Assembly (NCBI RefSeq): GCF_002892795.1
Contig: NZ_PJMC01000004.1
Span: 248,001-312,000, forward strand
Source: Arthrobacter sp. AFG20
Lineage (GTDB): Bacteria; Actinomycetota; Actinomycetes; Actinomycetales; Micrococcaceae
Length of the DNA: 64,000 nt
Reading direction: 5' to 3'
The position numbers and the translations under genes are program-made. The notes below the pieces were generated by a model. It was not told the DNA's origin. It was given only the letters and a program-made list of their open reading frames with translations, and made no database searches. Of the stretch, positions 1 through 8,971 are shown one piece after another; position 1 is the first letter of the stretch, and every line of letters begins with the position of its first letter.

Positions 1-456
1 GGTGATCCCGGCGATCTTGTCCATGTCCTTCCCGCCCTTCGGGCCGGTGCCGGCAAGGATGAGCTTGCGGACAAGTTCGGGGCGCTTGAGCAGGAGGGCC
101 TGGGCGATCATGCCACCGAGCGAAAAGGCGAACACGTCAATCTTGTCGAAGCCGAGCGCCTTGATGAACGCGTAGGCGTCATCGGCCATCTCCTCGACGC
201 TGTCGGGGACGGTGCCGGTGGAGGCGCCGACGCCGCGGTTGTCGAACGTGATGACGTGGTGTTCCTTCGCGATGGCGTCGATGATGCGGGGATCCCAGTT
301 GTCCAACGTCGCGGCAAGATGCACGAAAAAAACGACCGGGACCCCGCCCCTGGGCCCCAGCTCGCGGTAGGCGAAGCTGACCCCGCCGGCATCGATGGTG
401 CGGGCCGGCGCCTTTGCGTAGGACGTGATGGCCGGGTGGTTGCTGGTGGCGGTCAT
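1..456 (-). CDS. alpha/beta-fold hydrolase, 3' part beyond window edge
   Basis: The minus-strand frame from the ATG at 456 is open to the window edge (152 codons). It reads as an alpha/beta hydrolase: an oxyanion-type stretch VVFFVHLAATLDNWDP near residue 40, HVITFDNRGVGAS near residue 70, and a nucleophile elbow FSLGGM (G-x-S-x-G variant, Ser near residue 118). The motif HLAATLDNWD is typical of the small esterase/haloperoxidase-like group. The catalytic Asp and His would lie beyond the window. The start ATG overlaps the stop of the upstream oxidoreductase (ATGA), so the two are translationally coupled and probably share the promoter near 1680. The substrate cannot be told from sequence; the pairing with an oxidoreductase suggests detoxification of small carbonyls or esters (inference). 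Confidence 0.88.
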   Translation of the reverse strand, partial: MTATSNHPAITSYAKAPARTIDAGGVSFAYRELGPRGGVPVVFFVHLAATLDNWDPRIIDAIAKEHHVITFDNRGVGASTGTVPDSVEEMADDAYAFIKALGFDKIDVFAFSLGGMIAQALLLKRPELVRKLILAGTGPKGGKDMDKIAGIT

Positions 457-1514
457 GCTGATTCTCCCGGTGTGTGGTTGGTGACGAAGTCGCTGATGGT
501 CGTTCCAGGGGTGGCGTGCCGGGGGTTGCTGATGACGGTCTTGCCGCGGATACCGCCCCTTTCCAGGGCGTGAAGGGCTTGGGGGGTCTGGTCAAACGGG
601 AAGACGCGTTCGACGACGGGGCGCAGCACACCGTCGTCGACCAGCCCGGCGATCCGGGTGAGCTGGTCACCGCTGGCGCGCATGAAGAGGAATTCGTAGC
701 TCACGCCGAGTTTCCTGGCTTGGCGCCGGATGCCGGCGCTGAGGCCGGTGACCGCGAGACGCAGCACCGGGTTGAGGCCGATCTCTCGCGCGAAGGCCGG
801 GTCCGGCGGGCCGGAGATCCCGATGGCCTTGCCGCCCGGGCGAAGCACGCGGAGGGACTTCTCGAGGTTCCTGCCGCCGAGACTGTCGAGCACCAGGTCA
901 TAGCCTTGGAGGAGCTGCTCGAAGTCCTGCGCGCGGTAGTCGACGATGTTGTCCGCCCCGAGCCCGCGAACGAATTCGGCGTTTGCGGCGCTGGCAGTTG
1001 TCGCCACGGTCGCGCCGAGATGCTTGGCAAGCTGGATCGCGATGGACCCGACCCCGCCGGCCCCGGCGTGGATGAGGACCTTTTGCCCCGGCTGCACGTT
1101 CCCGCGCTCCACGAGCGCCTGCCATGCAGTCAACGCGACCAGCGGCAGCGAGGCAGCCTCCTCAAAGCTGATCGACGCCGGCTTGAGGGCAAGATCGGCT
1201 TCGGCGACGGCGATCCGCTCCGCGAAGGTGCCGATTCGGGCCTTATCGGGCCGGGCATACACACCATCGCCCGGCTTGAAGCCGCGAACGTTGGCACCGA
1301 CCCGGATGACAGTGCCGGCGAGATCGTTTCCCAGGGTCAGTGGAAGTTTGTAGGGCAGGATCTGCTTGAACTCGCCCGCGCGGATCTTCTCGTCGAGCTG
1401 GTTGAGTCCCGCGGCATGCACTTGGACGAGCACGTCCTGCTCCCCGACGTCGGGCTCAGGGATGTCGGCCTCCCGCAGCGGCTCCTTGTACTTGGTGACG
1501 ACGAACGCTCTCAT
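453..1514 (-). CDS. NADP-dependent zinc-less alcohol dehydrogenase/quinone oxidoreductase family
   Basis: A 353-residue medium-chain dehydrogenase/reductase. The N-terminal GroES-like half carries the family signature GLNQLDEKIRAGEF and LGNDLAGTV near residues 36-68. The nucleotide-binding motif HAGAGGVGS lies near residue 150, followed by KHLGATVATTAS. The structural-zinc cysteines of true alcohol dehydrogenases are absent, so this is the quinone oxidoreductase branch that reduces quinones or enones with NADPH. The ATG at 1514 is preceded by AAGGAG. The stop overlaps the start of the alpha/beta hydrolase by four bases. A -35/-10 pair and a palindromic operator lie 140-170 bases upstream. The tail after residue 335 (TPGTTISDFVTNHTPGESA) is hydrophilic and may be non-conserved. 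Confidence 0.93.
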   Translation of the reverse strand: MRAFVVTKYKEPLREADIPEPDVGEQDVLVQVHAAGLNQLDEKIRAGEFKQILPYKLPLTLGNDLAGTVIRVGANVRGFKPGDGVYARPDKARIGTFAERIAVAEADLALKPASISFEEAASLPLVALTAWQALVERGNVQPGQKVLIHAGAGGVGSIAIQLAKHLGATVATTASAANAEFVRGLGADNIVDYRAQDFEQLLQGYDLVLDSLGGRNLEKSLRVLRPGGKAIGISGPPDPAFAREIGLNPVLRLAVTGLSAGIRRQARKLGVSYEFLFMRASGDQLTRIAGLVDDGVLRPVVERVFPFDQTPQALHALERGGIRGKTVISNPRHATPGTTISDFVTNHTPGESA

Positions 1515-1639
1515 GGCCTGGTGCTCCTTTTTGCGCCGACTAAATGGTGAGGGTGGCCGGCATCAGCTGGAAAGTGCAGTCCGGCGAGGACGACTTCGCC
1601 GTTGTTCGGGAAAAGCGTCGCTCTGGCTGCTTGCAAATA

Positions 1640-1682
1640 ATTGAGTACACTCAATATTGATCACACTCACAACTCTTGTCAA
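1640..1682 (-). promoter_or_regulatory. promoter with 16-bp palindromic operator
   Basis: On the minus strand TTGACA (1682-1677) is followed after 17 bases by CAATAT (1659-1654), a plausible sigma-70 type promoter. Overlapping and just downstream of the -10 is the palindrome ATTGAGTACACTCAAT (1640-1655), with 7-bp arms and a 2-bp centre. This geometry fits a TetR- or MarR-type repressor site. No regulator gene of that type is adjacent in the window. It would control the oxidoreductase/hydrolase pair. Confidence 0.6.
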
Positions 1683-1765
1683 GAGCGATCGTCACGGCGG
1701 AGGGCAGTCGCAGTCCAGGTTCGGGAGCATGAGCTAGGGCACGTCCTTCACGCCGCGCGCGCCAG

Positions 1766-1791
1766 GGGACTCTCTATTTCAGGCGAGTCCC
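1766..1791 (-). terminator. weak hairpin downstream of GH32 gene
   Basis: GGGACTC (1766-1772) and GAGTCCC (1785-1791) form a 7-bp stem about 85 bases after the stop of the GH32 gene. There is no clear T-run, so it may be only a weak terminator. The rest of 1515-1875 holds the promoter above and no credible gene. Confidence 0.3.
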
Positions 1792-1875
1792 TTGGCGGGC
1801 AAGCTGGGCCGCCGTCGTTCACCCGTCGCGTTGACTGGGTCGGGCTGCAACCATCCGGCGGTTGGGTAGCCATGG

Positions 1876-3369
1876 TCAGGCGAGGGTGGTGAGCCTGAGT
1901 GAAGCGACCTTTGCGGTTCCTTTGGTGGTGTACAGCGACACCCCGGTGCTGGAGGGGTCCGGGAAGATCAGTTCGGTGAGGGTGACTTCTCCGTCTTGGG
2001 CGAAGATCTCCACAGAGCACTGATCAACGAAGATGCGTAAGGAGTACGCTCCATCCACGGGACCGAGGGGCGCGGTATCAATCGATGCAAAGGCCTCGTG
2101 GAACGCCGTGTTTCCTGAGGCCGTTCGGTCCACGAGAAGTCTGCCTTCACCCGGAAGGATGCCGATCCTTGTACCTTCGCTGCCGTTGCCGCGGATCACG
2201 AGGCCAAACTCTTCAGCGGAACCGGGCACAAACGTTGCCTCGATGAGTTGCACGGCGGCCCCTCCTGCCAGGGAACGGATGCCGTCGACGTCGAGCTCTG
2301 TGTAGGCAACTGTGCGGGTAAGCACTGCGGGGTCAGTCACTGCCTGCTGGGTGAGGCGCGGTTTTCCATCAGATGTGATGAGTGAGACCTCGCGTACAAG
2401 CGACATGGGGCTTCGCCACGGGGAGGTTGGAATTTCGTTGCCGTACTGCCAGTTGTTCATCCAGGCCATCATGAGCCGGCGACCGTCCGGAACGTTGCTG
2501 AAGGACACAGCCGCGTAGTAGTCCCGGCCCCAGTCGAGCCAAAGATACTCGGCCATGCGTGCCGGATCCTGGTCGCCTTCAGTGACCGTGGTTTCGGACC
2601 TGAACGTGACGCCGTCGAAGTCTCCCACGAAGTACTGTCCCGCGGAGCCTCCGTTCGGCCCGCCGGGATTGAGGTTAACGGTCAGCACCCATCTGATCAG
2701 GTCCTCGCTCCCGTCAAGTGGCAGCGGAAACAGGTCAGGACATTCCCAGACTCCGCCGGTAGCGTTGGCGGGCCCAAAACTGCTGAGGTAGTCCCAACTC
2801 TTGAGGTCATCGGAGCGGTACATCACGACGGTGAAATCCGTTGCCTCGACAGCGACCATGACCCAATAGGCTCCGGCCGCGCCGTTGTAACGGAACACCT
2901 TCGGGTCCCGGAATTCGGCCGAGTCCCTGCTCAAGACGGGGTTTCCGTGGTACTTGGACCAGGTGTAGCCGCCGTCTGTGCTCCACGCGAGTGACTGGGC
3001 CTGGATCCCGGCGTGCTGTGAGTTCTCCTTGTAGGCACTTGTGTAGATGGCGACCAGGGGTGCTGCAGTTCCGTCACCGAGTCCGCTGGTGTTGTGCTGG
3101 TCGTAAACGACGCTGCCGGAGAAGATGTCCTCGTATTCGTCGCAGGCAATAGCGACGGGTTGTTCTGTCCACGTGATGAGGTTCGTGGAGGTGGCGTGCC
3201 CCCAGGACATGTTTCCCCAAACATTCCCAAAGGGGTTGTTCTGGTAGTAGAGGTGGTAGGTGCCTTCGTGGAAGATCAGGCCATTGGGGTCATTGAGCCA
3301 GGTGTCCTTGCTGGCGTAGTGCATCGCCGGCCGGAAAGCCTCACGTGTGGGCGTGGTTACCGCGGTCAT
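1876..3369 (-). CDS. GH32 fructosidase (levanase/inulinase/sucrase type), cytoplasmic
   Basis: A 497-residue glycoside hydrolase family 32 enzyme with the three canonical acidic blocks: WLNDPNG (residues 24-30, nucleophile Asp27), FRDP (153-156, transition-state stabiliser) and ECPDLF (209-214, acid/base Glu209). A beta-sandwich domain follows from about residue 340 (VDQCSVEIF near the C-terminus is the usual sandwich motif). There is no signal peptide, so it acts on imported sugar. Such enzymes release fructose from sucrose, inulin- or levan-type oligosaccharides. It lies 65 bases downstream of a second GH32 gene and is the last gene of the transporter operon. The exact linkage specificity cannot be read from sequence. 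Confidence 0.95.
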   Translation of the reverse strand: MTAVTTPTREAFRPAMHYASKDTWLNDPNGLIFHEGTYHLYYQNNPFGNVWGNMSWGHATSTNLITWTEQPVAIACDEYEDIFSGSVVYDQHNTSGLGDGTAAPLVAIYTSAYKENSQHAGIQAQSLAWSTDGGYTWSKYHGNPVLSRDSAEFRDPKVFRYNGAAGAYWVMVAVEATDFTVVMYRSDDLKSWDYLSSFGPANATGGVWECPDLFPLPLDGSEDLIRWVLTVNLNPGGPNGGSAGQYFVGDFDGVTFRSETTVTEGDQDPARMAEYLWLDWGRDYYAAVSFSNVPDGRRLMMAWMNNWQYGNEIPTSPWRSPMSLVREVSLITSDGKPRLTQQAVTDPAVLTRTVAYTELDVDGIRSLAGGAAVQLIEATFVPGSAEEFGLVIRGNGSEGTRIGILPGEGRLLVDRTASGNTAFHEAFASIDTAPLGPVDGAYSLRIFVDQCSVEIFAQDGEVTLTELIFPDPSSTGVSLYTTKGTAKVASLRLTTLA

Positions 3370-3434
3370 GAATCAAAGTCTCGTTTCATTTCGTCTTCTT
3401 GAGGAAGGGTGGGGGGGAGGGGTCGGATCCTGAG

Positions 3435-4994
3435 TCAGGGGAAGAGGTTCCGGGCTCCGCCAAAGATCTCAGCCATGGTCCAGGCATCGAAGGAGAGCAG
3501 CCTCACGGTACCCCCGGCGGTCAGGCTCACGTGCTCACCGGCCAGGGTCGGGTAAACGCGGGCGGTGAGCGGCTTACCGTTGGCGAAAATTTCGACGGCG
3601 GACCGGTCCACGAGGACGCGCAGGTGCACCCGGCCGTCGGGCATCGGGAGCGGTCCGGACTTGTCGTCGACATCAACGGTTGGATCGAGGCTGCTCTGAG
3701 TCCGGTCGAGGCGGAGTGTGCCTTGGCCGTCGCCTTCAGTGGTCCGGCACAGCTCGATCACTGTTTCCTCCTTGGATTTGCCGAAGACGCCACCGTCGGC
3801 CGATCCCAGCACGCCCAGTCGCAGCACAGCACCAGGCTCGAGCTGTACATGCAGTTCGAGGTCCAGCTGGCTGCCGGACACCCCGGTAGCCACAGGTGCC
3901 CCGGTTCCCACCAGCTCCTGTCCGGGCAGGTCCACATGGTCCCGGCGCAGCTTCTCGATTTCAGGCACGGGCGCGAAACGGAGGGTTCCGTCTTCGGCCA
4001 GGGTGGTGACGCGCGGAAGGCTCATGACGCCCGACCACCCGGCCTCGATCATCGCGGCGTCGCTGCGGCCCTCCTGAAGCCAACCAAACATGATGCGTCG
4101 GCCGGACTCATCCTGGAATGACTGCGGCGCATAGAAGAACCGTCCACCGTAGTCGAGCCGATGCAGCCCGGTGGGCTCGAAGGAGTTTTCCGCGTAGCGG
4201 CCGGTCCAGTACAGCGGGTGGCGGGTGTCGCCGTTGTCCCATGCGGAAAAGACCAGCACGTCGGGCGTGTCACCAGAAGTAGGAACCGTACCCAGCGAGC
4301 CTTCGCCTGCCCGGAACAGGTCGACGCATTCCCACATGGTCCCGGTCCAGTCGGAATCGGCGGGATCGCCCTGTGAGGCGTCGCCGATGAACAGTGGGCC
4401 GACGTATTCCCAGGCGCGTAGATCCTCTGACTCGTACAGGAACGCCGTGCCGCCGCGCCCACGAATGCCTGAACCTATCAACTGCCGCCAGGTGGAACCC
4501 TCGCGCCACACGCAGTGATCGCGATACGCCGTGATGTCCACCCCGGCCGGCGGGGCTGCGATAACCGGGTTCTGAGGCAATTTGCTCCAGCTCAGCAGGT
4601 CTGCGGATCCCACGGCCACGCAGGGCAACTCCTGCTCGCCTAGCCGGCCCGAGTACACCAAGGTGGGCGTGCCGCCGTCGTTCACTAACACCCCCGACCA
4701 GCAGCCGTCGGCGTCCGGACCTGCGGAAGGTTCCAGCGCCACCGGCTGGTCCGTCCAGTGGACGAGGTCTGTGCCGGTCGCGTGGCCCCACTGGATGCGG
4801 TGGTGGAAGGCGCCTTCGGGGTTGTACTGGTAGAAGAGGTGGTACGTGCCGTTCCATTGGCTCACGCCGTTGGGGTCGTTCAGCCACCCCGCCGGGGAGA
4901 CGAAATGGAAGCGCGGCCGAAGGGGGTCCGCATCGGCGCGGGCAATCAGTTCGTCCTGGGGAACGGTGCCGAGCGGGTGCGTCGATTCAGTCAT
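3435..4994 (-). CDS. GH32 beta-fructofuranosidase (sucrose hydrolase type)
   Basis: A 519-residue GH32 enzyme, cytoplasmic (no signal peptide). WLNDPNG is at residues 37-43 (nucleophile Asp40) and WECVDLF near 221-227 (Glu222 acid/base). The middle block reads YRDHCVW (157-163) instead of the usual RDP; the Asp is kept and the Pro is replaced by His. Only about 25% of the length is shared in recognisable motifs with the neighbouring GH32, so this is not a recent duplication. The ATG overlaps the stop of the upstream ABC ATPase (ATGA), which ties it firmly to the transporter operon. It probably hydrolyses sucrose or short fructans to fructose and glucose. Confidence 0.94.
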   Translation of the reverse strand: MTESTHPLGTVPQDELIARADADPLRPRFHFVSPAGWLNDPNGVSQWNGTYHLFYQYNPEGAFHHRIQWGHATGTDLVHWTDQPVALEPSAGPDADGCWSGVLVNDGGTPTLVYSGRLGEQELPCVAVGSADLLSWSKLPQNPVIAAPPAGVDITAYRDHCVWREGSTWRQLIGSGIRGRGGTAFLYESEDLRAWEYVGPLFIGDASQGDPADSDWTGTMWECVDLFRAGEGSLGTVPTSGDTPDVLVFSAWDNGDTRHPLYWTGRYAENSFEPTGLHRLDYGGRFFYAPQSFQDESGRRIMFGWLQEGRSDAAMIEAGWSGVMSLPRVTTLAEDGTLRFAPVPEIEKLRRDHVDLPGQELVGTGAPVATGVSGSQLDLELHVQLEPGAVLRLGVLGSADGGVFGKSKEETVIELCRTTEGDGQGTLRLDRTQSSLDPTVDVDDKSGPLPMPDGRVHLRVLVDRSAVEIFANGKPLTARVYPTLAGEHVSLTAGGTVRLLSFDAWTMAEIFGGARNLFP

Positions 4995-6061
4995 GCGGAG
5001 GCCTTGTTGTCCGTAGGTTCAGTTGCCAGCGCGTGGCCGCCGGCTCCAGCCTGTGGGCGGTAGAGGTGGCAGCGCACCCAGTGGCGGTTTTCGGGGTCGC
5101 CCACGCGGTGGCGAACGGGTTCCTCGGCCGAGCAGGTCTGGTTTGGGTCGCCGTCGAAAGCGCAGCTGGTCGAAGCCATCACAGCCTGGCGCAGCTCGGC
5201 CCGGCGGACGGGATCGTAGGAGCCCGCCCGCGCCGGATCCGGGACGGCCGAGACCAGCAGCTGCGTGTACGGGTGGGCCGGGTTGGCCAGGAGATCCAAG
5301 GACTCGCCCTCTTCAACGAGCTCTCCCGCGAACATGACGGCCGTCCGGTCCGCCAGGTATCGGGCCGAGGCGAGGTCGTGTGTGATGTAGAGCATGGAGA
5401 TTCCCTGCTCATCGCGGAGTTTGCGCATTAGGTTCAGCACGCCGATCCGGACCGAAACATCGAGCATGGAGGTGGGTTCGTCGGCGAGGATGACCCGTGG
5501 TTCCACGGCAAGGGCCCGGGCAATCGCGACTCGCTGGCGCTGCCCGCCGGAGAGCTCGTGCGGGTAGGAGTTCAGCATGTCGGCCTGCAGGCCCACGGTG
5601 GTCATGAGCTCCTCGAGTCGCTGCTGCGTCTCTGTCTCGGAGCTGCCGCCCGTCCGGTGGATCGCTAGCGACCTCCGCAGGAAGTGCTCCACTCTGTGGG
5701 CAGGATTCAGCGAGCCGAAGGGATCTTGGAAGACCATCTGCAGTTGGGAGCGGAAGGCTCGCGATGCTTGGAAGCGGTCGCGCTTGAGGACGTCGACGCC
5801 GTCGATCAGGATCTCGCCGGAGCTCGGCTTTTCCAGCCGGGCAACGCAGCGGGCCAGGGTGCTCTTACCCGACCCGGACTCTCCCACGAGCGCCACGATT
5901 TCGCCGCGGCCAATGGTCAGGTCCACGCCGTGCAGGGCCCGGACGGACTCCCGGGAGAACAAACCACCTATAGGGAAAGACTTTCCTAGTCCGCGGACCT
6001 CGAGGGCTGGAGCTTCGGTGTCGGCGGAGGGGCGCTGGGATGACAGTACAGCGTGGCTCAT
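4991..6061 (-). CDS. ABC transporter ATPase, OppF/DppF type
   Basis: A 356-residue peptide/nickel-class ABC ATPase. Walker A GESGSGKST is at residues 60-68, the signature LSGGQRQR and Walker B VILADEP follow, and the C-terminal extension has the oligopeptide-type Cys-containing segment (CAFDGDPNQTCSAEEP ... VRCHLYRP) that in OppD/F-type proteins can hold an iron-sulphur cluster. It overlaps both neighbours by four bases. With the OppD-type partner it would energise import through the two permeases of this operon. Its position next to GH32 enzymes suggests an oligosaccharide, not a peptide, as substrate (inference). Confidence 0.93.
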   Translation of the reverse strand: MSHAVLSSQRPSADTEAPALEVRGLGKSFPIGGLFSRESVRALHGVDLTIGRGEIVALVGESGSGKSTLARCVARLEKPSSGEILIDGVDVLKRDRFQASRAFRSQLQMVFQDPFGSLNPAHRVEHFLRRSLAIHRTGGSSETETQQRLEELMTTVGLQADMLNSYPHELSGGQRQRVAIARALAVEPRVILADEPTSMLDVSVRIGVLNLMRKLRDEQGISMLYITHDLASARYLADRTAVMFAGELVEEGESLDLLANPAHPYTQLLVSAVPDPARAGSYDPVRRAELRQAVMASTSCAFDGDPNQTCSAEEPVRHRVGDPENRHWVRCHLYRPQAGAGGHALATEPTDNKASA

Positions 6062-7020
6062 CGTGCGGCTCCTTCCATGATGGCGGTGTCAGGCGCTGAA
6101 GCGCCGGCACCGACAGGTGCCACGAAATGGCCGGGTGCCGCTTCGGTGAGGTCCGGGATGTTCCGGAACTTCACGCCGTCGGGCAGTCCGGTCAGCGAAA
6201 CCCGCGGACCGGTGAGCGGCGGGAACGCACCCATCAGGGCCTGGGTGTAGGGGTGGCGGGGGGTGGCGTAGACGTCCTGGGCTTTCGCGGTCTCCACGAT
6301 CCGGCCGCCGTACATCACGGCCATGCGGTGCGAGAGCTCCACCATGAGGGACATGTCGTGGGTGATGAAGAGGACGGAGAACCCCAGTTCGCGTTGGAGT
6401 TCCTTGATTTGGGCCATGATTTCCTGCTGCACCACCACGTCCAGCGCGGTGGTGGGTTCGTCGAGGATCAACAGGGACGGCTTGAGCGCCACGGCCATGG
6501 CAATCACGGCGCGCTGCCGCATGCCGCCCGAGAGCTGGTGCGGGTAGGACTTGAGGCGTGCGGGGTCGATCCTCACCAATTCGAGCAACTCACCGGCACG
6601 CCGCAGCGATTCCTTGCGTGAGTAGCCCGCATGAGTGGTGAAAATATCCACGATCTGTTCGCCGATGGTCAGCACCGGGTTGAGCGAGTTCATGGCCGAC
6701 TGGAACACCATGGCCACGTCCTGCCAGCGGAAGCGCCGCAGCTCCTCCGGGCTCATAGCCAGGACGTCCTTGCCGCCGAAGGAGATGCTGCCGCCGGCGA
6801 TCTTCGCGGGATCCTTAAGGAGCCGCATGATCGAGTTGGCGATGGTGGACTTCCCACAGCCGGACTCGCCCGCCAGCCCGAACACCTCACCGGTGCCGAT
6901 GCTGAAGGAAACACGGTCGACGGCGGTGGTGGAGCGGGTGTCGCCGATGTACTTGACGGTGAGGTTCTTGACCTCCAGGACGGGCTCGTGGGAGCCGAAG
7001 GAAACTTGGGAGACTGTCAC
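6058..7020 (-). CDS. ABC transporter ATPase, OppD/DppD type
   Basis: A 320-residue ATPase: Walker A GESGCGKST (51-59), signature LSGGMRQR, Walker B LLILDEPTTALDV, and the switch His in FITHDMS. The C-terminal oligo_HPY-like region has RHPYTQALMGAFPPL. The start is GTG at 7020, overlapping the permease stop (GTGA). It pairs with the OppF-type ATPase downstream. The tail lacks the Cys cluster seen in many OppD proteins. Family assignment is firm; the transported substrate is inferred from context. Confidence 0.93.
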   Translation of the reverse strand: MTVSQVSFGSHEPVLEVKNLTVKYIGDTRSTTAVDRVSFSIGTGEVFGLAGESGCGKSTIANSIMRLLKDPAKIAGGSISFGGKDVLAMSPEELRRFRWQDVAMVFQSAMNSLNPVLTIGEQIVDIFTTHAGYSRKESLRRAGELLELVRIDPARLKSYPHQLSGGMRQRAVIAMAVALKPSLLILDEPTTALDVVVQQEIMAQIKELQRELGFSVLFITHDMSLMVELSHRMAVMYGGRIVETAKAQDVYATPRHPYTQALMGAFPPLTGPRVSLTGLPDGVKFRNIPDLTEAAPGHFVAPVGAGASAPDTAIMEGAAR

Positions 7021-7943
7021 TTGGCGGCGCTCCTTTCGGTAATTTTTGGGGTTTTGATCTTCCGCAACCGCGGATTAGTGACCTCGTCCACGGCGTAGTT
7101 GATAAGGGCCAGTGCGAACGCGACCAGCGCGATGCAGACACCCGAGGGAACAAAGACCCACCAGCTGCCGGTCAGCAGGGCGCCCTCGTTGCCGGCCCAG
7201 AAGAGGTTGTTGCCCCAGGAGACGGTGCTGACGTCACCCAGGCCAAGGAACTCCAGGCCTGCCTGGGCGCCGATGCCGTAGATCACGCAGGCCAGCAGGG
7301 TACCCATGACGATCGAGGCCATGTTCGGCAGGATCTCGCGGAACATGATCCGGCCCGCCCGTTCGCCGGACACCACGGCCGCGGCCACGAAGTCCTTTGA
7401 GCGGATGGACAGCGCCTGGGAGCGCAAGACACGTGCCGAACCGGCCCAGCCGGTGACCACGAGGACAAGGATCACGGTGCCCAGGCCCGGCGGCAGGAAC
7501 GCGGCCAGGATGACAAGGAGCGGCAGTCCGGGCAGGAGCAGGAAGACGTTGGTCACCAGGGACAGTGCTTCGTCAATGAACTTGCCAAAGTACGCCGAGG
7601 CCAGGCCCACCAAAATGCCCACGAAGGTGGATGCGAAGCCCACAGTCAACCCGACGAACAGGGAACTGCGGGAGCCGTGGACAGTCAGGGCAAGCACGTC
7701 CTGACCTTTGGCCGTGGTGCCGAGCCAGTGCTCGGGAGACGGTTCCAGCGAGGCCATCGCGGTGATCCGCGACGGGTCTCCCGGGAACAGCACGGGGGCC
7801 AGCAACGCAAGCGCGATGAACACGAGCATCACGGTCATGCCCAGCAGGGCCTTCTTGTTGGTGATAAGTCCGTGGACGAAACTGCGGTTGGGCTTGCGGG
7901 CCGCTGTGGGCTCAGTGGGCTGCTTCAGAATTGCGGTTGTCAT
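7017..7943 (-). CDS. ABC transporter permease, OppC/DppC type
   Basis: A 308-residue inner-membrane permease with an N-terminal cytoplasmic stretch, a first membrane helix near residues 35-55, the OppC_N-like segment, and the binding-protein-dependent transport domain containing the EAA-type loop (AAAVVSGERAGRIMFREILPN, quoted here in part as SGERAGRIMFREILPN). About six hydrophobic segments are visible. It starts ten bases after the stop of the upstream permease and overlaps the next ATPase. Confidence 0.93.
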   Translation of the reverse strand: MTTAILKQPTEPTAARKPNRSFVHGLITNKKALLGMTVMLVFIALALLAPVLFPGDPSRITAMASLEPSPEHWLGTTAKGQDVLALTVHGSRSSLFVGLTVGFASTFVGILVGLASAYFGKFIDEALSLVTNVFLLLPGLPLLVILAAFLPPGLGTVILVLVVTGWAGSARVLRSQALSIRSKDFVAAAVVSGERAGRIMFREILPNMASIVMGTLLACVIYGIGAQAGLEFLGLGDVSTVSWGNNLFWAGNEGALLTGSWWVFVPSGVCIALVAFALALINYAVDEVTNPRLRKIKTPKITERSAAK

Positions 7944-7953
7944 GATGGGTCCC

Positions 7954-8943
7954 TCAGTTGCTGCGCACGCGCGGGTCGAGGCGGACGTAGAGGATGTCCA
8001 CCAGAAAGTTCGCCAGCAGCACGGCGGCGGTGATGGTCAGGAACAGGCCCTGCATCAGCGGGTAGTCGAGGCCTTGGACTGCATTGAGGAGCTGGTAGCC
8101 AACACCGGGATAGGCGAACACCACCTCGGTGAGCAGCGCACCACCCACCACGAAGCCCAGCCCCATGCCGAAGCTCGTGACCGACGGCAGCATGGCATTG
8201 CGGGCTGCGTAGCGAAGCATGATGCGGCCCGGGCGGAGTCCCTTGGCTTCAGCCATGGTGATGTAGTCCTCGGAGTTCGTGGCGATCATCGTGTTCCGCA
8301 TGCCCAGCATCCACCCGCCGATGGAGACCAGCACAATCGTCAAGGCCGGCAACACAAGGTGCGCACCGACGTCGCCGATGAACTCCCAAGTGAACCCGGG
8401 CTCCAAACCGTCCGTGAACGCGTGGCGGATCGGGAACCACCCCAGCACCACGCCGAACAGGTACAGCGCACCCATCGCGAGCCAGAAATAGGGGAAGGAA
8501 CCGATGAACACCAGCACCGGCGGCAGCGCCGAATCGATCGCTCCGCCCCGTCGCCAGGCGGCCAGGATGCCGAGCAGGTTGCCCACGACGGCGGCAATCA
8601 CCAATGCGGTCCCGCCGAGCAGGAGGGTCCAGCCGATCTGGGACGAAATGACCTCTGTGACCGGGGCGGGGAAGCGGGAAATCGAAATGCCCATGTTGCC
8701 CGTGACAATGTTGTGCAGATAGTCGATGTACTGCTCCCAGATGGGACGGTCGTCCACACCGAGCAGCTTACGCAGTGCATCGATCTGTTCGGGCTGCATC
8801 TTGCCCTGGGTACGGGCGAACATGCGGGAGACGGGGTCCCCGGGCATGAAGCGCGGCAGCAGGAAGTTCAAGGTGATGGACGCCCAGAAGGCGATCAGGT
8901 AGAAACCCAGTCGGCGCAGGATAAAGCGCACGGTTTCCTCCAT
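7954..8943 (-). CDS. ABC transporter permease, OppB/DppB type
   Basis: A 329-residue membrane protein with the typical OppB start (ILRRLGFYLIAFWASITLNF), the long periplasmic loop rich in charged residues (residues 35-95), and the EAA loop MAEAKGLRPGRIMLRYAARN. Around six membrane segments are visible. It forms the translocation channel with the OppC-type permease. It is separated from the binding-protein gene by 93 bases that contain a very strong hairpin. Confidence 0.93.
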   Translation of the reverse strand: MEETVRFILRRLGFYLIAFWASITLNFLLPRFMPGDPVSRMFARTQGKMQPEQIDALRKLLGVDDRPIWEQYIDYLHNIVTGNMGISISRFPAPVTEVISSQIGWTLLLGGTALVIAAVVGNLLGILAAWRRGGAIDSALPPVLVFIGSFPYFWLAMGALYLFGVVLGWFPIRHAFTDGLEPGFTWEFIGDVGAHLVLPALTIVLVSIGGWMLGMRNTMIATNSEDYITMAEAKGLRPGRIMLRYAARNAMLPSVTSFGMGLGFVVGGALLTEVVFAYPGVGYQLLNAVQGLDYPLMQGLFLTITAAVLLANFLVDILYVRLDPRVRSN

Positions 8944-8971
8944 TCAGGTATTGCGGTAATGGGGAGGGGGC

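Noticed and set aside
474..1550. 358-codon open frame on the plus strand
   Set aside because: It mirrors the oxidoreductase gene on the other strand; composition is that of a GC-rich shadow and there is no ribosome binding site.
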